Assembly (NCBI GenBank): GCA_029259875.1
Contig: JAJDEK010000035.1
Location: 1-5,287 of the forward strand
Length of the DNA stretch: 5,287 nucleotides
Direction: 5' to 3'
Source of the DNA: Planctomycetaceae bacterium
GTDB lineage: Bacteria > Planctomycetota > Planctomycetia > Planctomycetales > Planctomycetaceae
Under the pieces are notes generated by a model, which was not told the DNA's origin, made no database searches, and saw nothing but the letters and a program-made list of their open reading frames with translations. Positions 1 through 5,287 of this stretch are shown here, piece after piece; the first letter of the stretch is position 1, and the number at the start of each line of letters is the position of its first letter. The position numbers and the translations under genes were made by a program.

Positions 1-1188
1 AGTGGTTACGATCTCGTTGTCGGCGCCCAAGGTAGCAAGCTGCAACTGATTTTAAGTACTGTTTTTCGTGTCGGCGCACCTATCGAAAACTTGCCTTACC
101 GCTACTATACCGAATTGAAAGCAGACCCTCGCATCGAAGAAGCGATTCCGTTTACCATTGGTGATGTGACTCAAAAAGGGGGTTTCCCCATCGTCGGCAC
201 CATTCCACGTTACTTTGCACTCGAGTACATTCCCGGTCGCCATTTTCGCATTAATAAAGCAGGAAAGTTTCTGCCAGGAACCTGGGACGCCGTGATCGGC
301 TCTGTCGTCGCAAAACAAAATAACTGGAAGATGGGTGATGAATTCCAGATGGTTCATGGTTCTGCAGAAGTCGGACACGTGCATGATGATAAATTCAAAA
401 TTGTGGGTATTCTAGCACCTACGGGGACTCCCAATGATCGTACCGTCTTCGTTAATCTGCGCGGGTTTAATCAGATCTCCGGACATGAAAAACCACTGGA
501 TGAAGCACTCAGACGGGAAGCCGCTTTTTTTGGCAAAGAGCTCGACGAAGAAAAACTAAAAGCTCTCATGAAAGAAAACGCGGCCCATGATCATAGCGGC
601 CACAGTCACGACCATGAAGTTCCCGATATCCAGAAAGAAGTGACTGCCATTCTAGTACAAATGAAGGGGGATCGCTTACGCGGGTTTACCACCATCAAAT
701 TCCAGTCTGAAGTGCAAGAAGCCAATCAAGCGATGGCCGTCAATCCGATTCGACAGATCAGTTGGCTCATGACTAACATCGTGGGCAATATACGTACCAT
801 GCTGGTTGTACTGACTTCCCTGATTATTCTCGTCTCCGGCGTCAGTATTTTTGTCAGCATTTACAATTCGATGTCAGAACGCAAACGGGAAATCGCAATT
901 ATGCGAGCGCTCGGCGCAGGACGCACTACGGTTTTCGCGATTATTCTTTCTGAGTCAGTTCTACTCTGTCTGGGTGGTGGCATCTTGGGAATCATCCTCG
1001 GACACGGTTTGGTCTTCATCGCGTCTCCCATTATCGAAGCCCGCAGCGGACTGTTGATCGATCCATTCGCATTCAGCTCGGTCGAATTAATCCTGCTACC
1101 GATTCTGGTTGTCTTAGCTTCACTGGTAGGATTTATTCCAGCTATGACCGCATATCGAACCGATGTCGCCAGTACGCTAAGTGACTGA
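1..1188 (+). CDS. ABC transporter permease, FtsX/MacB type (5' end outside window)
   Basis: The frame is open from base 1 (first codons read SGYDLVVGAQGSKLQL) and stops with TGA at 1186-1188, giving 395 visible residues. The expected first membrane helix and the true start lie upstream; the TTG at 91 is internal, since homologous-looking MacB core sequence continues before it. Visible residues 1 to about 260 resemble the MacB-type extracytoplasmic core, including GILAPTGTPNDRTVFVNL at about 137-154. Residues 196-205 form a His-rich insert, HDHSGHSHDH. Then come a membrane helix (about 265-288), the cytoplasmic coupling segment SMSERKREIAIMRALGAGR (290-308), and two further helical regions (about 312-345 and 362-385). 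This is the FtsX four-helix arrangement. Such permeases work with a separate ABC ATPase, which is not in the window and is probably upstream. They usually act mechanically on envelope substrates or do efflux. Substrate is unknown; the His-rich insert hints at a metal link (inference). Confidence 0.93.
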   Translation, partial: SGYDLVVGAQGSKLQLILSTVFRVGAPIENLPYRYYTELKADPRIEEAIPFTIGDVTQKGGFPIVGTIPRYFALEYIPGRHFRINKAGKFLPGTWDAVIGSVVAKQNNWKMGDEFQMVHGSAEVGHVHDDKFKIVGILAPTGTPNDRTVFVNLRGFNQISGHEKPLDEALRREAAFFGKELDEEKLKALMKENAAHDHSGHSHDHEVPDIQKEVTAILVQMKGDRLRGFTTIKFQSEVQEANQAMAVNPIRQISWLMTNIVGNIRTMLVVLTSLIILVSGVSIFVSIYNSMSERKREIAIMRALGAGRTTVFAIILSESVLLCLGGGILGIILGHGLVFIASPIIEARSGLLIDPFAFSSVELILLPILVVLASLVGFIPAMTAYRTDVASTLSD

Positions 1189-1190
1189 GT

Positions 1191-1208
1191 TTATGGATCA
1201 AGCCATAA
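1191..1208 (+). terminator. Weak hairpin just after the permease stop codon
   Basis: TTATGG (1191-1196) and CCATAA (1203-1208) pair perfectly around a 6-base loop, two bases after the permease stop. The stem is AT-rich and no T-run follows, so it would be a poor intrinsic terminator. It may instead be a 3'-end-protecting hairpin or chance. Confidence 0.25.
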
Positions 1209-1500
1209 GAATGATTATACAAAAAAACACTTCCAGCAGTTTCTAGTGGAAATGTCAGATAACGCATTACAAGATAAAACTCATAAGTATCTATTTAATA
1301 ATGCTTTATATTCTTTCTATTTCGTTAATTCGTTTTATTGAATGATGCAATCATGAGAAATTCATGTCTGACATTCTTTAAGATTGGTTAAATAATCAAC
1401 AGAAATGAAATCATCCCCGTATATACTGTATTACCAGTACTATGTAAGTCGTTCTCTGGAAAAAACTGCAGAGTGATTATTCCGGTCTTTGAAATAAATA

Positions 1501-1566
1501 GGGGTTCTGACCTCTCTTCCACGATTTCTGTGGTTTTCTGTGGGATTTCAGGGGTGATCTGACCCT
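1501..1566. repeat. Pair of REP-like short palindromic repeats
   Basis: Two related units share GGGGT, then TCTGACC. Unit 1 is GGGGTTCTGACCTC (1501-1514): GGGGT can pair with ACCTC (one G-T) around loop TCTG. Unit 2 is GGGGTGATCTGACCCT (1551-1566): GGGGT can pair with ACCCT (one G-T) around loop GATCTG. Between them CCAC/GTGG (from about 1519 to 1533) can form a further small stem. The arrangement of two head-to-tail imperfect palindromes in an intergenic gap resembles REP/BIME elements mobilised by RAYT (Y1) transposases. No transposase is present, and with only two degenerate units the call is tentative. Confidence 0.4.
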
Positions 1567-1600
1567 TTTAGCATGATATGATTAAAATAATAGAAGCTGG

Positions 1601-1638
1601 CTCACTTCGAATAGCAGAAAGCATTCGGAGTAAGTGAG
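1601..1638 (+). other. Long imperfect stem-loop upstream of the 1709 gene
   Basis: CTCACTT (1601-1607) pairs with AAGTGAG (1632-1638), CGAAT (1608-1612) with ATTCG (1623-1627), and GC (1614-1615) with GC (1621-1622) around loop AGAAA. The result is about 14 base pairs interrupted only by a single A and a 4-base GAGT bulge. No T-run follows, so it is not a standard intrinsic terminator. It lies about 70 bases before the ATG at 1709 and could be part of a 5' leader, a small RNA, or an operator. Outside it, AGCATGA (1570-1576) is complementary to TCATGCT (1642-1648), and ATATGAT (1576-1582) to ATCATAT (1651-1657). These two outer pairings are not nested, so they would be mutually exclusive. Confidence 0.5.
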
Positions 1639-1694
1639 TGGTCATGCTCTATCATATTTGTTTTTTCTTAATTCTTATTCTCGCTGAATTTTTG

Positions 1695-1699
1695 AAAGG
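1695..1699 (+). promoter_or_regulatory. Ribosome binding site for the 1709 gene
   Basis: AAAGG ends nine bases before the ATG at 1709, a usable Shine-Dalgarno spacing. It supports that ATG as the start. Confidence 0.55.
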
Positions 1700-1708
1700 C
1701 CTTGCAAA

Positions 1709-2422
1709 ATGTCGCAAGTTCTTGATGGATCCAATCAATTTTTGCACGACGCCGTCGATAACCAGAACGAGTTTTCTTATAAGCCCGTACCTCCCACTGC
1801 CGTTGTAGGTTTAGCTTTAGGATTGCTCTCTTTCATCGCGCTGTTTGGAATTATTGGATTAGCAATTGCCGTATTTGGAATTATCGTTTCTCTCATTAGT
1901 TTATTCAGCATCAAACGCTCTGGGGGTGAACTGGGAGGAAAAACGGTGGCAATTGCTGGAATCGCACTCTCTACGTTTTTTTTATGCACCGGTATTTCTT
2001 ATCAGTCATATGCCTACGCGCATGAAGTACCCGAGGGTTTTCAGCGACTCAATTTCGCCAGTGATATTTCCGCCAAAGATTTTGTTCAGACCGACGGCGT
2101 CACTCGAGTTGATCCTGAAGTTCTGAAGCTGGATAAACAACAGGTCTTCCTCAAAGGCTATATGTACCCCACTAGAGACACAAAAAATCTGAAAAGCTTT
2201 ATTCTGGTTAAAGACAATGGCCAGTGCTGCTTCGGAGGGCAACCTGATGCCAAGGATATGATCCTGGTCGAAATGCAAGGTGATCACCGTGCTGATTTTT
2301 ATGCTGGCCTCGTATCGGTGGCTGGTGAATTTCAGGCCGAGGCGCCTACGCAGGCAGGTGAACTGAGACCCGTATATCAAATAAAGGGAACACACTTTGA
2401 GCAGGCAAGGACCGCCTATTAA
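1709..2422 (+). CDS. Membrane-anchored DUF4190-like / DUF3299-like fusion protein
   Basis: This 237-residue protein has a short hydrophilic N-terminus. Two hydrophobic stretches follow, at about 31-66 and 80-100, joined by the charged loop SIKRSGGELGGKT (67-79). A loop of this kind, followed by AIAGIALS, is typical of DUF4190 membrane proteins. From about 103 the chain is expected to be outside the cytoplasm. Residues 145-230 resemble DUF3299: VFLKGYMYP (146-154), then FILVKDNGQCCFGG (164-177), with adjacent cysteines at 173-174. DUF3299 has no established biochemical activity that I can name. In proteobacteria I recall DUF3299 genes beside FtsX-type ABC systems, which fits the permease upstream, although 520 bases separate them. 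The C-terminal half is clearly related to that of the 2563 gene. The start is supported by AAAGG at 1695. Family calls are from motif recognition, not a profile search. Confidence 0.82.
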   Translation: MSQVLDGSNQFLHDAVDNQNEFSYKPVPPTAVVGLALGLLSFIALFGIIGLAIAVFGIIVSLISLFSIKRSGGELGGKTVAIAGIALSTFFLCTGISYQSYAYAHEVPEGFQRLNFASDISAKDFVQTDGVTRVDPEVLKLDKQQVFLKGYMYPTRDTKNLKSFILVKDNGQCCFGGQPDAKDMILVEMQGDHRADFYAGLVSVAGEFQAEAPTQAGELRPVYQIKGTHFEQARTAY

Positions 2423-2475
2423 TAATTGTGTCCTTTAAGATGTAGAGAGAAAGACGAATTAAAATTTATTAACCG

Positions 2476-2508
2476 AATGGCTCAGATTGATTCACAGTCT
2501 GAGCCATT
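2476..2508 (+). terminator. Strong inverted repeat, probable terminator after the 1709 gene
   Basis: AATGGCTCAGA (2476-2486) and TCTGAGCCATT (2498-2508) are perfect 11-bp complements around an 11-base loop, 53 bases after the stop at 2422. The sequence after the stem (ATCAACTTTG) has only a weak T content, so termination may be partial. On the opposite strand the stem is followed by a TA-rich run (the complement of 2461-2472), but no minus-strand gene is seen that would need it. Confidence 0.6.
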
Positions 2509-2540
2509 ATCAACTTTGTAACGAAGTTGGTGCAACCACC
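2509..2540 (+). other. Two adjacent small hairpins in the leader of the lipoprotein gene
   Basis: CAACTT (2511-2516) pairs with AAGTTG (2524-2529). The stem can extend by a T-G pair inside, and by an A-T and a T-G pair outside, to span 2509-2531. Just after it, GGTG (2529-2532) and CACC (2537-2540) can pair around loop CAAC. The two stems share bases 2529-2531, so they would compete. They sit between the probable terminator and the Shine-Dalgarno at 2549, where an alternative fold could affect translation; no known riboswitch class is recognised. Confidence 0.35.
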
Positions 2541-2548
2541 CGATCATC

Positions 2549-2553
2549 AGGAG
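2549..2553 (+). promoter_or_regulatory. Ribosome binding site that decides the start of the lipoprotein gene
   Basis: AGGAG ends nine bases before the GTG at 2563. The frame is open further upstream to TTG at 2527 and GTG at 2530, but those codons lie inside the hairpin region and upstream of this site. The GTG at 2563 is therefore the preferred start. Confidence 0.65.
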
Positions 2554-2562
2554 TTTGATCAC

Positions 2563-3459
2563 GTGCAGGCCCACCTTTATCCTACCCGACAGACACTATT
2601 TTTCCTGGCTTTACTGACTATGAGTTGTCTTCCTGCTTTAGGAACAGGCTGTTCTTCGTCAGACTCGACAGAGTATCGCCAGTTCAGCGATCAGGATCAG
2701 ATTGATCAAAAGAGCCAGGAGACCAGCCCCACTAAAGTTGTCGATACAAAATCATCTGTCGACAGTCAGCAAACACAAAATACGGTAACATCATCTGAAC
2801 CAGAAGTACCAGCAAAACTAGTCAAGGAATCAGGATCAGACAAACCTAAGGACATTCTCAAAGACAAAACCTTTACCAAGACAGACTCAACACAACAACC
2901 TGAAATCAAAGCATCCAAAGAGAAAACAATGGCTCTCGTCGCGCGTAAACCGGACCCCAAACAACGCGCGTTGACAGAACAGGAAAAAAAAGAACTGAGT
3001 ACCCTCGAACCGCGGGAAGTAAAATTGCTCATCAAAAATCACACCTTTAAAAAAACATCTCCGGGAGACGTGTTGCGGGTCTCTTATGATGATATTGATT
3101 TGCTGAAAGTATTGAATATGGAACCGGTCACCCTCAATGCACCGGAATTAATGCCACAATGGTTAAAGAACCTGAATGGCGCGCGTATTCGTATTCGAGG
3201 GTTTATGTACCCTCCCTTCCAACAAACGGGCTATGAATTTTTCATGCTGGCCCGTGATAATCAGATCTGTTGTTTTGGCAAAAACCCAAAAATTTATGAC
3301 TTATTCCCCGTTGTGATGCGAGATGGCGTGACAGCCGACTATATTCTCAATCGCCCCTTTGACGTAGTAGGTACTTTCCATATCAAAGCGGAAACCATTG
3401 ATGACGAACTAGAGCGTATTTATATGATCGACGACGCCATCGTGATTGATCATAAATGA
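2563..3459 (+). CDS. Probable lipoprotein with DUF3299-like C-terminal domain
   Basis: From the GTG at 2563 the product is 298 residues. The N-terminus (R9, then a hydrophobic run from about 11 to 26) is a signal peptide ending at LGTGC, with Cys30 as the likely lipidated residue. Position -3 is G rather than the usual L/V/I, so the lipobox is imperfect. Residues 31 to about 150 are a hydrophilic linker rich in S, T, K, D, Q and E with no predicted fold, probably spacing the domain from the membrane. Residues about 195-298 resemble DUF3299: IRIRGFMYPP (209-218), FFMLARDNQICCFG (226-239) with the cysteine pair at 236-237, and DVVGTFHIKAE (267-277). The CCFG block and the G[YF]MYP block match the 1709 protein, so the two carry paralogous domains on different anchors. 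Function is unknown; location is inferred as periplasm-facing membrane. It may share a transcript with the gene at 3536 (76-base gap, no terminator seen). Confidence 0.8.
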   Translation: MQAHLYPTRQTLFFLALLTMSCLPALGTGCSSSDSTEYRQFSDQDQIDQKSQETSPTKVVDTKSSVDSQQTQNTVTSSEPEVPAKLVKESGSDKPKDILKDKTFTKTDSTQQPEIKASKEKTMALVARKPDPKQRALTEQEKKELSTLEPREVKLLIKNHTFKKTSPGDVLRVSYDDIDLLKVLNMEPVTLNAPELMPQWLKNLNGARIRIRGFMYPPFQQTGYEFFMLARDNQICCFGKNPKIYDLFPVVMRDGVTADYILNRPFDVVGTFHIKAETIDDELERIYMIDDAIVIDHK

Positions 3460-3524
3460 CAGTACTATCCCTATAAGAAAATACACAAAGATTCCATTTT
3501 CAAGAAACATATTTCAATCGCCAC

Positions 3525-3528
3525 GAGG
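3525..3528 (+). promoter_or_regulatory. Ribosome binding site of the first CPFC gene
   Basis: GAGG ends seven bases before the ATG at 3536. The 27 bases ending at this ATG match 18 of the 27 bases ending at the ATG of the downstream paralogue at 4833, so both starts support each other. A longer frame back to TTG at 3446 would overlap the previous gene and lacks such support. Confidence 0.65.
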
Positions 3529-3535
3529 TCAGGCA

Positions 3536-4726
3536 ATGAATCGTCTTAAACACTACATCAACAACCGTTTTTTTATGGGACTGCTCTGCGGTCTGGTTAT
3601 AATTTCACAGTCAAGCTACGCCGTAGCCTGCCCTTTCTGTTCTGCTCCTTCACTGACATTAACCGAACAACTCTCGCAGTCTGATGTTGCAGTTCTTGTA
3701 CAATGGACGGAAGCAGAAAAAGGCACGTTGGAGAAAGCGGGCAAGACGGTGTTTGAAATCAAAGAAATTGTCAAACAGTCTGACAAAGACAAACTGAAAG
3801 TCGGCGATCAAATTATCATCAATCGACATCGTCCTGGTAAAAAAGGAAACTTGTTTTTATTGCTGGGCACCAAGGGAACCAGCATCGATTGGGGAGACCC
3901 GATCGAAGTGACCGAAACGAGCTTCCACTACATCTCACAAGCACCTCCCCCTGAAGAAAAAACGTCCAAACGCTTGCGCTACTTCCTGAAGTTTCTGGAA
4001 TACCCCGACCAGATGATCTCAAATGATGCATATGCGGAATTCGCCAATGCCCCTTATGAAGATATCACTCCCCTTGCCAAAGAAATGCCACGGGAAAAAA
4101 TCCGTAAGTGGATTGTTGATCCCAATACGCCTGTCACTCGCCTGGGTCTGTATGGCCTGCTACTGGGACTGTGTGGACAAGAATCTGACGTTGCCTTTAT
4201 GGAAAAGAAGATCAATGAGCCCACGAAAGAGTTTCGACTGGGCATCGATGGCGTGATCTCTGGATATTTGCTACTGACTGGTTCTGAAGGCTTGGACAAA
4301 ATTGACCAGACAAAATTCATTCCCAAGAAAGTTGCCTTCAGCGAAACTTATGCTGCGATGCAGGCTTTGCGATTCATGTGGACTTATGGAGATGGCCGCA
4401 TCAGTAAAGAGCGTTTGCGGAAGTCGATGGAATTATTACTAGATCGTCCTGAATTAACTGATCTCGTTGTGGCTGACCTCGCGCGCTGGGATGACTGGAG
4501 CGTCTTGGATCGACTCATGGAAATGTATGGAACGGGAGATTACGACATCCCATCTATTAAGCGTGCCATTGTGCGTTATCTCTTGGTTGCCTCCAAAGGC
4601 AAGAACAAAAAAGGGGGCGGCGCTGATGCAGCAACGGCAGAAAAAGCAAAACTGCTGCTCGATAAATTACGCAAAGAAGATCCGAAGACAGTCAAAAGTG
4701 CAGAACGTTTCTTTTTCTTCAAATAA
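3536..4726 (+). CDS. Secreted CPFC-motif protein of unknown function, copy 1
   Basis: From ATG at 3536 the protein has 396 residues. Residues 1-31 form a signal peptide (basic start, hydrophobic run FFMGLLCGLVIIS, end SYAVA), followed at once by Cys32-Pro-Phe-Cys35. AVA before Cys32 suits signal peptidase I; a lipoprotein reading with Cys32 as the anchor is possible but the lipobox is weak. Residues about 40-140 look beta-rich, with alternating hydrophobic strands such as VAVLVQW, TVFEIKEIV, DQIIINRH and GNLFLLLGT. From about 145 to the end the chain looks alpha-helical, with repeated helix-pair-like segments reminiscent of HEAT-type repeats, and ends AERFFFFK. I recognise the CPFC start as typical of a planctomycete secreted family but can name no activity. 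A tandem paralogue follows after 106 bases with no terminator seen, so co-transcription is likely. Confidence 0.82.
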   Translation: MNRLKHYINNRFFMGLLCGLVIISQSSYAVACPFCSAPSLTLTEQLSQSDVAVLVQWTEAEKGTLEKAGKTVFEIKEIVKQSDKDKLKVGDQIIINRHRPGKKGNLFLLLGTKGTSIDWGDPIEVTETSFHYISQAPPPEEKTSKRLRYFLKFLEYPDQMISNDAYAEFANAPYEDITPLAKEMPREKIRKWIVDPNTPVTRLGLYGLLLGLCGQESDVAFMEKKINEPTKEFRLGIDGVISGYLLLTGSEGLDKIDQTKFIPKKVAFSETYAAMQALRFMWTYGDGRISKERLRKSMELLLDRPELTDLVVADLARWDDWSVLDRLMEMYGTGDYDIPSIKRAIVRYLLVASKGKNKKGGGADAATAEKAKLLLDKLRKEDPKTVKSAERFFFFK

Positions 4727-4820
4727 GAAGTCAGTCAGCTGTTTCAACCAAGATCGACCACAGGAATTTTGTGAGAACAATATAAGGAAGTAACGGTCAC
4801 AAAACTTGTCTCAATCACCA

Positions 4821-4826
4821 GAAGGA
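4821..4826 (+). promoter_or_regulatory. Ribosome binding site of the second CPFC gene
   Basis: GAAGGA ends six bases before the ATG at 4833, a good Shine-Dalgarno match and spacing. Confidence 0.7.
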
Positions 4827-4832
4827 TCTGGA

Positions 4833-5287
4833 ATGCCTGGACAAAAACAACACATTAAATTTCGCTTCTTTATCGGACTACTGAGCGGGCTGCTGTTGAG
4901 TTCACAATCAATAACTCTCCAAGCATGCCCTTTCTGCTCTGGCCCCTCGCGAACATTGACTGAACAACTCTCGCAGTCTGAAGTGACTGTGCTAGTAAAA
5001 TGGATCGAAACGGAAAAAGGCACACTCAAAAAATCTGGAAGTACCACTTTTGAAATCAAGGAGGTTGTTCGTCAGTCAGACAAAGACAAGCGGAAAGTCG
5101 GCAATCAGATCATCATCAATCGACATTGCTTAGGAGAAAAAGGACGATTGTTTTTGTTGCTGGAAACCAAAGAAACCAGCATGCATATGGGAAGCCCCAT
5201 TCAAATTTCTGAGACGTGTTTTCACTACATTTCGCAGGCACCGCCCGCTAAAGAAAAAACATCCAAACGCCTGCGGTATTTCCTGAA
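4833..5287 (+). CDS. Secreted CPFC-motif protein, copy 2 (3' end outside window)
   Basis: The frame starts with ATG at 4833 and is open to the window end, giving 151 residues plus two bases. It aligns without gaps to residues 1-151 of the 3536 product. Residues 1-31 are a signal peptide (KFRFFIGLLSGLLLSSQ, ending LQA), followed by Cys32-Pro-Phe-Cys35. LQAC is closer to a lipobox than the AVAC of copy 1, so lipidation at Cys32 is a live alternative to cleavage by signal peptidase I. The core blocks LTEQLSQSE, FEIKEV, QSDKDK, QIIINRH, FHYISQAPP and EKTSKRLRYFL are retained. Two cysteines absent from copy 1 appear at 99 (RHCLG) and 129 (ETCFH), replacing Arg and Ser. If full length it should reach about 396 residues, ending near 6020 beyond the window. 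Function unknown; probably in one operon with copy 1. Confidence 0.85.
   Translation, partial: MPGQKQHIKFRFFIGLLSGLLLSSQSITLQACPFCSGPSRTLTEQLSQSEVTVLVKWIETEKGTLKKSGSTTFEIKEVVRQSDKDKRKVGNQIIINRHCLGEKGRLFLLLETKETSMHMGSPIQISETCFHYISQAPPAKEKTSKRLRYFL

Larger units (their letters stand above)
1189..1708. other. AT-rich 520-base intergenic region with no convincing gene
   Basis: No frame on either strand has both a plausible length and a ribosome binding site here. The region is visibly richer in A and T than the flanking genes. It holds several short inverted repeats: TTCCA/TGGAA (1231-1235, 1247-1251), ATGAT/ATCAT (1342-1346, 1350-1354), CATGA/TCATG (1352-1356, 1362-1366), TACTG/CAGTA (1424-1428, 1435-1439) and CTCTG/CAGAG (1454-1458, 1469-1473). 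The REP-like pair and long stem-loop are listed separately. TATACT at 1422-1427 and TATGAT at 1577-1582 resemble -10 boxes, but neither has a recognisable -35 at normal spacing, so no promoter is called. The promoter for the 1709 gene is presumably somewhere in this gap. Confidence 0.6.
3512..5287 (+). repeat. Tandem gene duplication (two units, second cut by window end)
   Basis: Bases 3512-3990 and 4809-5287 are homologous at a constant offset of 1297 with no gap needed. Homology begins at least 24 bases before each ATG and includes the ribosome binding sites. The longest identical stretch noticed is 20 bases, at 3665-3684 and 4962-4981. At protein level 104 of 151 residues are identical (hand count), and 90 of 121 from the Ala before CPFC onward, against 14 of 30 in the signal peptide. 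The duplication is therefore not fresh, but the mature region has been conserved. Confidence 0.9.

Noticed and set aside
52..384. Minus-strand open frame of 110 codons opposite the permease
   Set aside because: It is antisense to a strongly recognisable FtsX/MacB coding frame and shows no family motif of its own.
1252..1341. 29-codon frame starting ATG TCA GAT in the intergenic gap
   Set aside because: No usable ribosome binding site, very low-complexity AT-driven composition (F/Y/N-rich), and no similarity to anything recognised.
1384..1427. TTGGTT and TATACT as a sigma-70-like promoter
   Set aside because: The spacer would be 32 bases, far outside the normal 16-18.
2006..2395. Minus-strand open frame of 129 codons opposite the 1709 gene
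   Set aside because: It lies wholly antisense to the DUF3299-like domain, whose motifs are clear on the + strand; no signal or motif supports it.
2527..2562. 12-residue extension of the lipoprotein from TTG 2527 or GTG 2530
   Set aside because: These codons lie within hairpin sequence and before the AGGAG at 2549; the GTG at 2563 is correctly spaced from that site and gives a normal signal peptide length.
3446..3535. 30-residue N-terminal extension of the first CPFC protein from TTG at 3446
   Set aside because: It overlaps the upstream gene, lacks a ribosome binding site, and would bury the signal peptide. The ATG at 3536 has a good site and matches the start of the tandem copy.
4811..5059. 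Minus-strand open frame of 82 codons opposite the second CPFC gene
   Set aside because: The + strand frame here is a 69% identical paralogue of the preceding gene with a good ribosome binding site, so the antisense frame is a shadow.

Overview
The window reads as ordinary chromosomal DNA of moderate GC from a Gram-negative-type bacterium, most likely a planctomycete of the Planctomycetales (Gimesia/Rubinisphaera-like). That assignment is inference: it rests on the protein families, in particular a DUF4190-DUF3299-type fusion, a lipoprotein DUF3299 paralogue and a secreted CPFC-motif family that I associate with planctomycetes from memory. All five genes lie on the + strand and every product is predicted to be in, or exported across, the cytoplasmic membrane.

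Layout: (1) 1-1188, the 3' part of an FtsX/MacB-type ABC transporter permease with a histidine-rich insert; its start lies upstream of the window. (2) 1189-1708, an AT-rich 520-base gap without a convincing gene, containing several inverted repeats, a REP-like pair of short repeats and a long stem-loop. (3) 1709-2422, a membrane-anchored protein with a DUF4190-like N-terminus and a DUF3299-like C-terminus. (4) 2423-2562, an intergenic region with an 11-bp perfect inverted repeat (probable terminator) followed by two smaller hairpins. (5) 2563-3459, a probable lipoprotein with a long hydrophilic linker and a second DUF3299-like domain. (6) 3536-4726, a secreted protein of unknown function with CPFC just after its signal peptide. 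(7) 4833-5287, a tandem paralogue of (6), cut by the window end; its 151 visible residues align without gaps at 104/151 identity to gene (6).

The genes may form a functional neighbourhood in the cell envelope. A DUF3299 protein beside an FtsX-type permease is an arrangement I recall from proteobacterial loci linked to zinc (the zrg genes of Vibrio cholerae), and the His-rich permease insert is compatible with metal handling. The CCFG motif in both DUF3299-like proteins and the CPFC motif in both secreted proteins add paired cysteines outside the membrane. A joint role in envelope metal or thiol chemistry is a hypothesis only; the sequence does not prove it. No mobile element gene, CRISPR array, tRNA or rRNA is visible.
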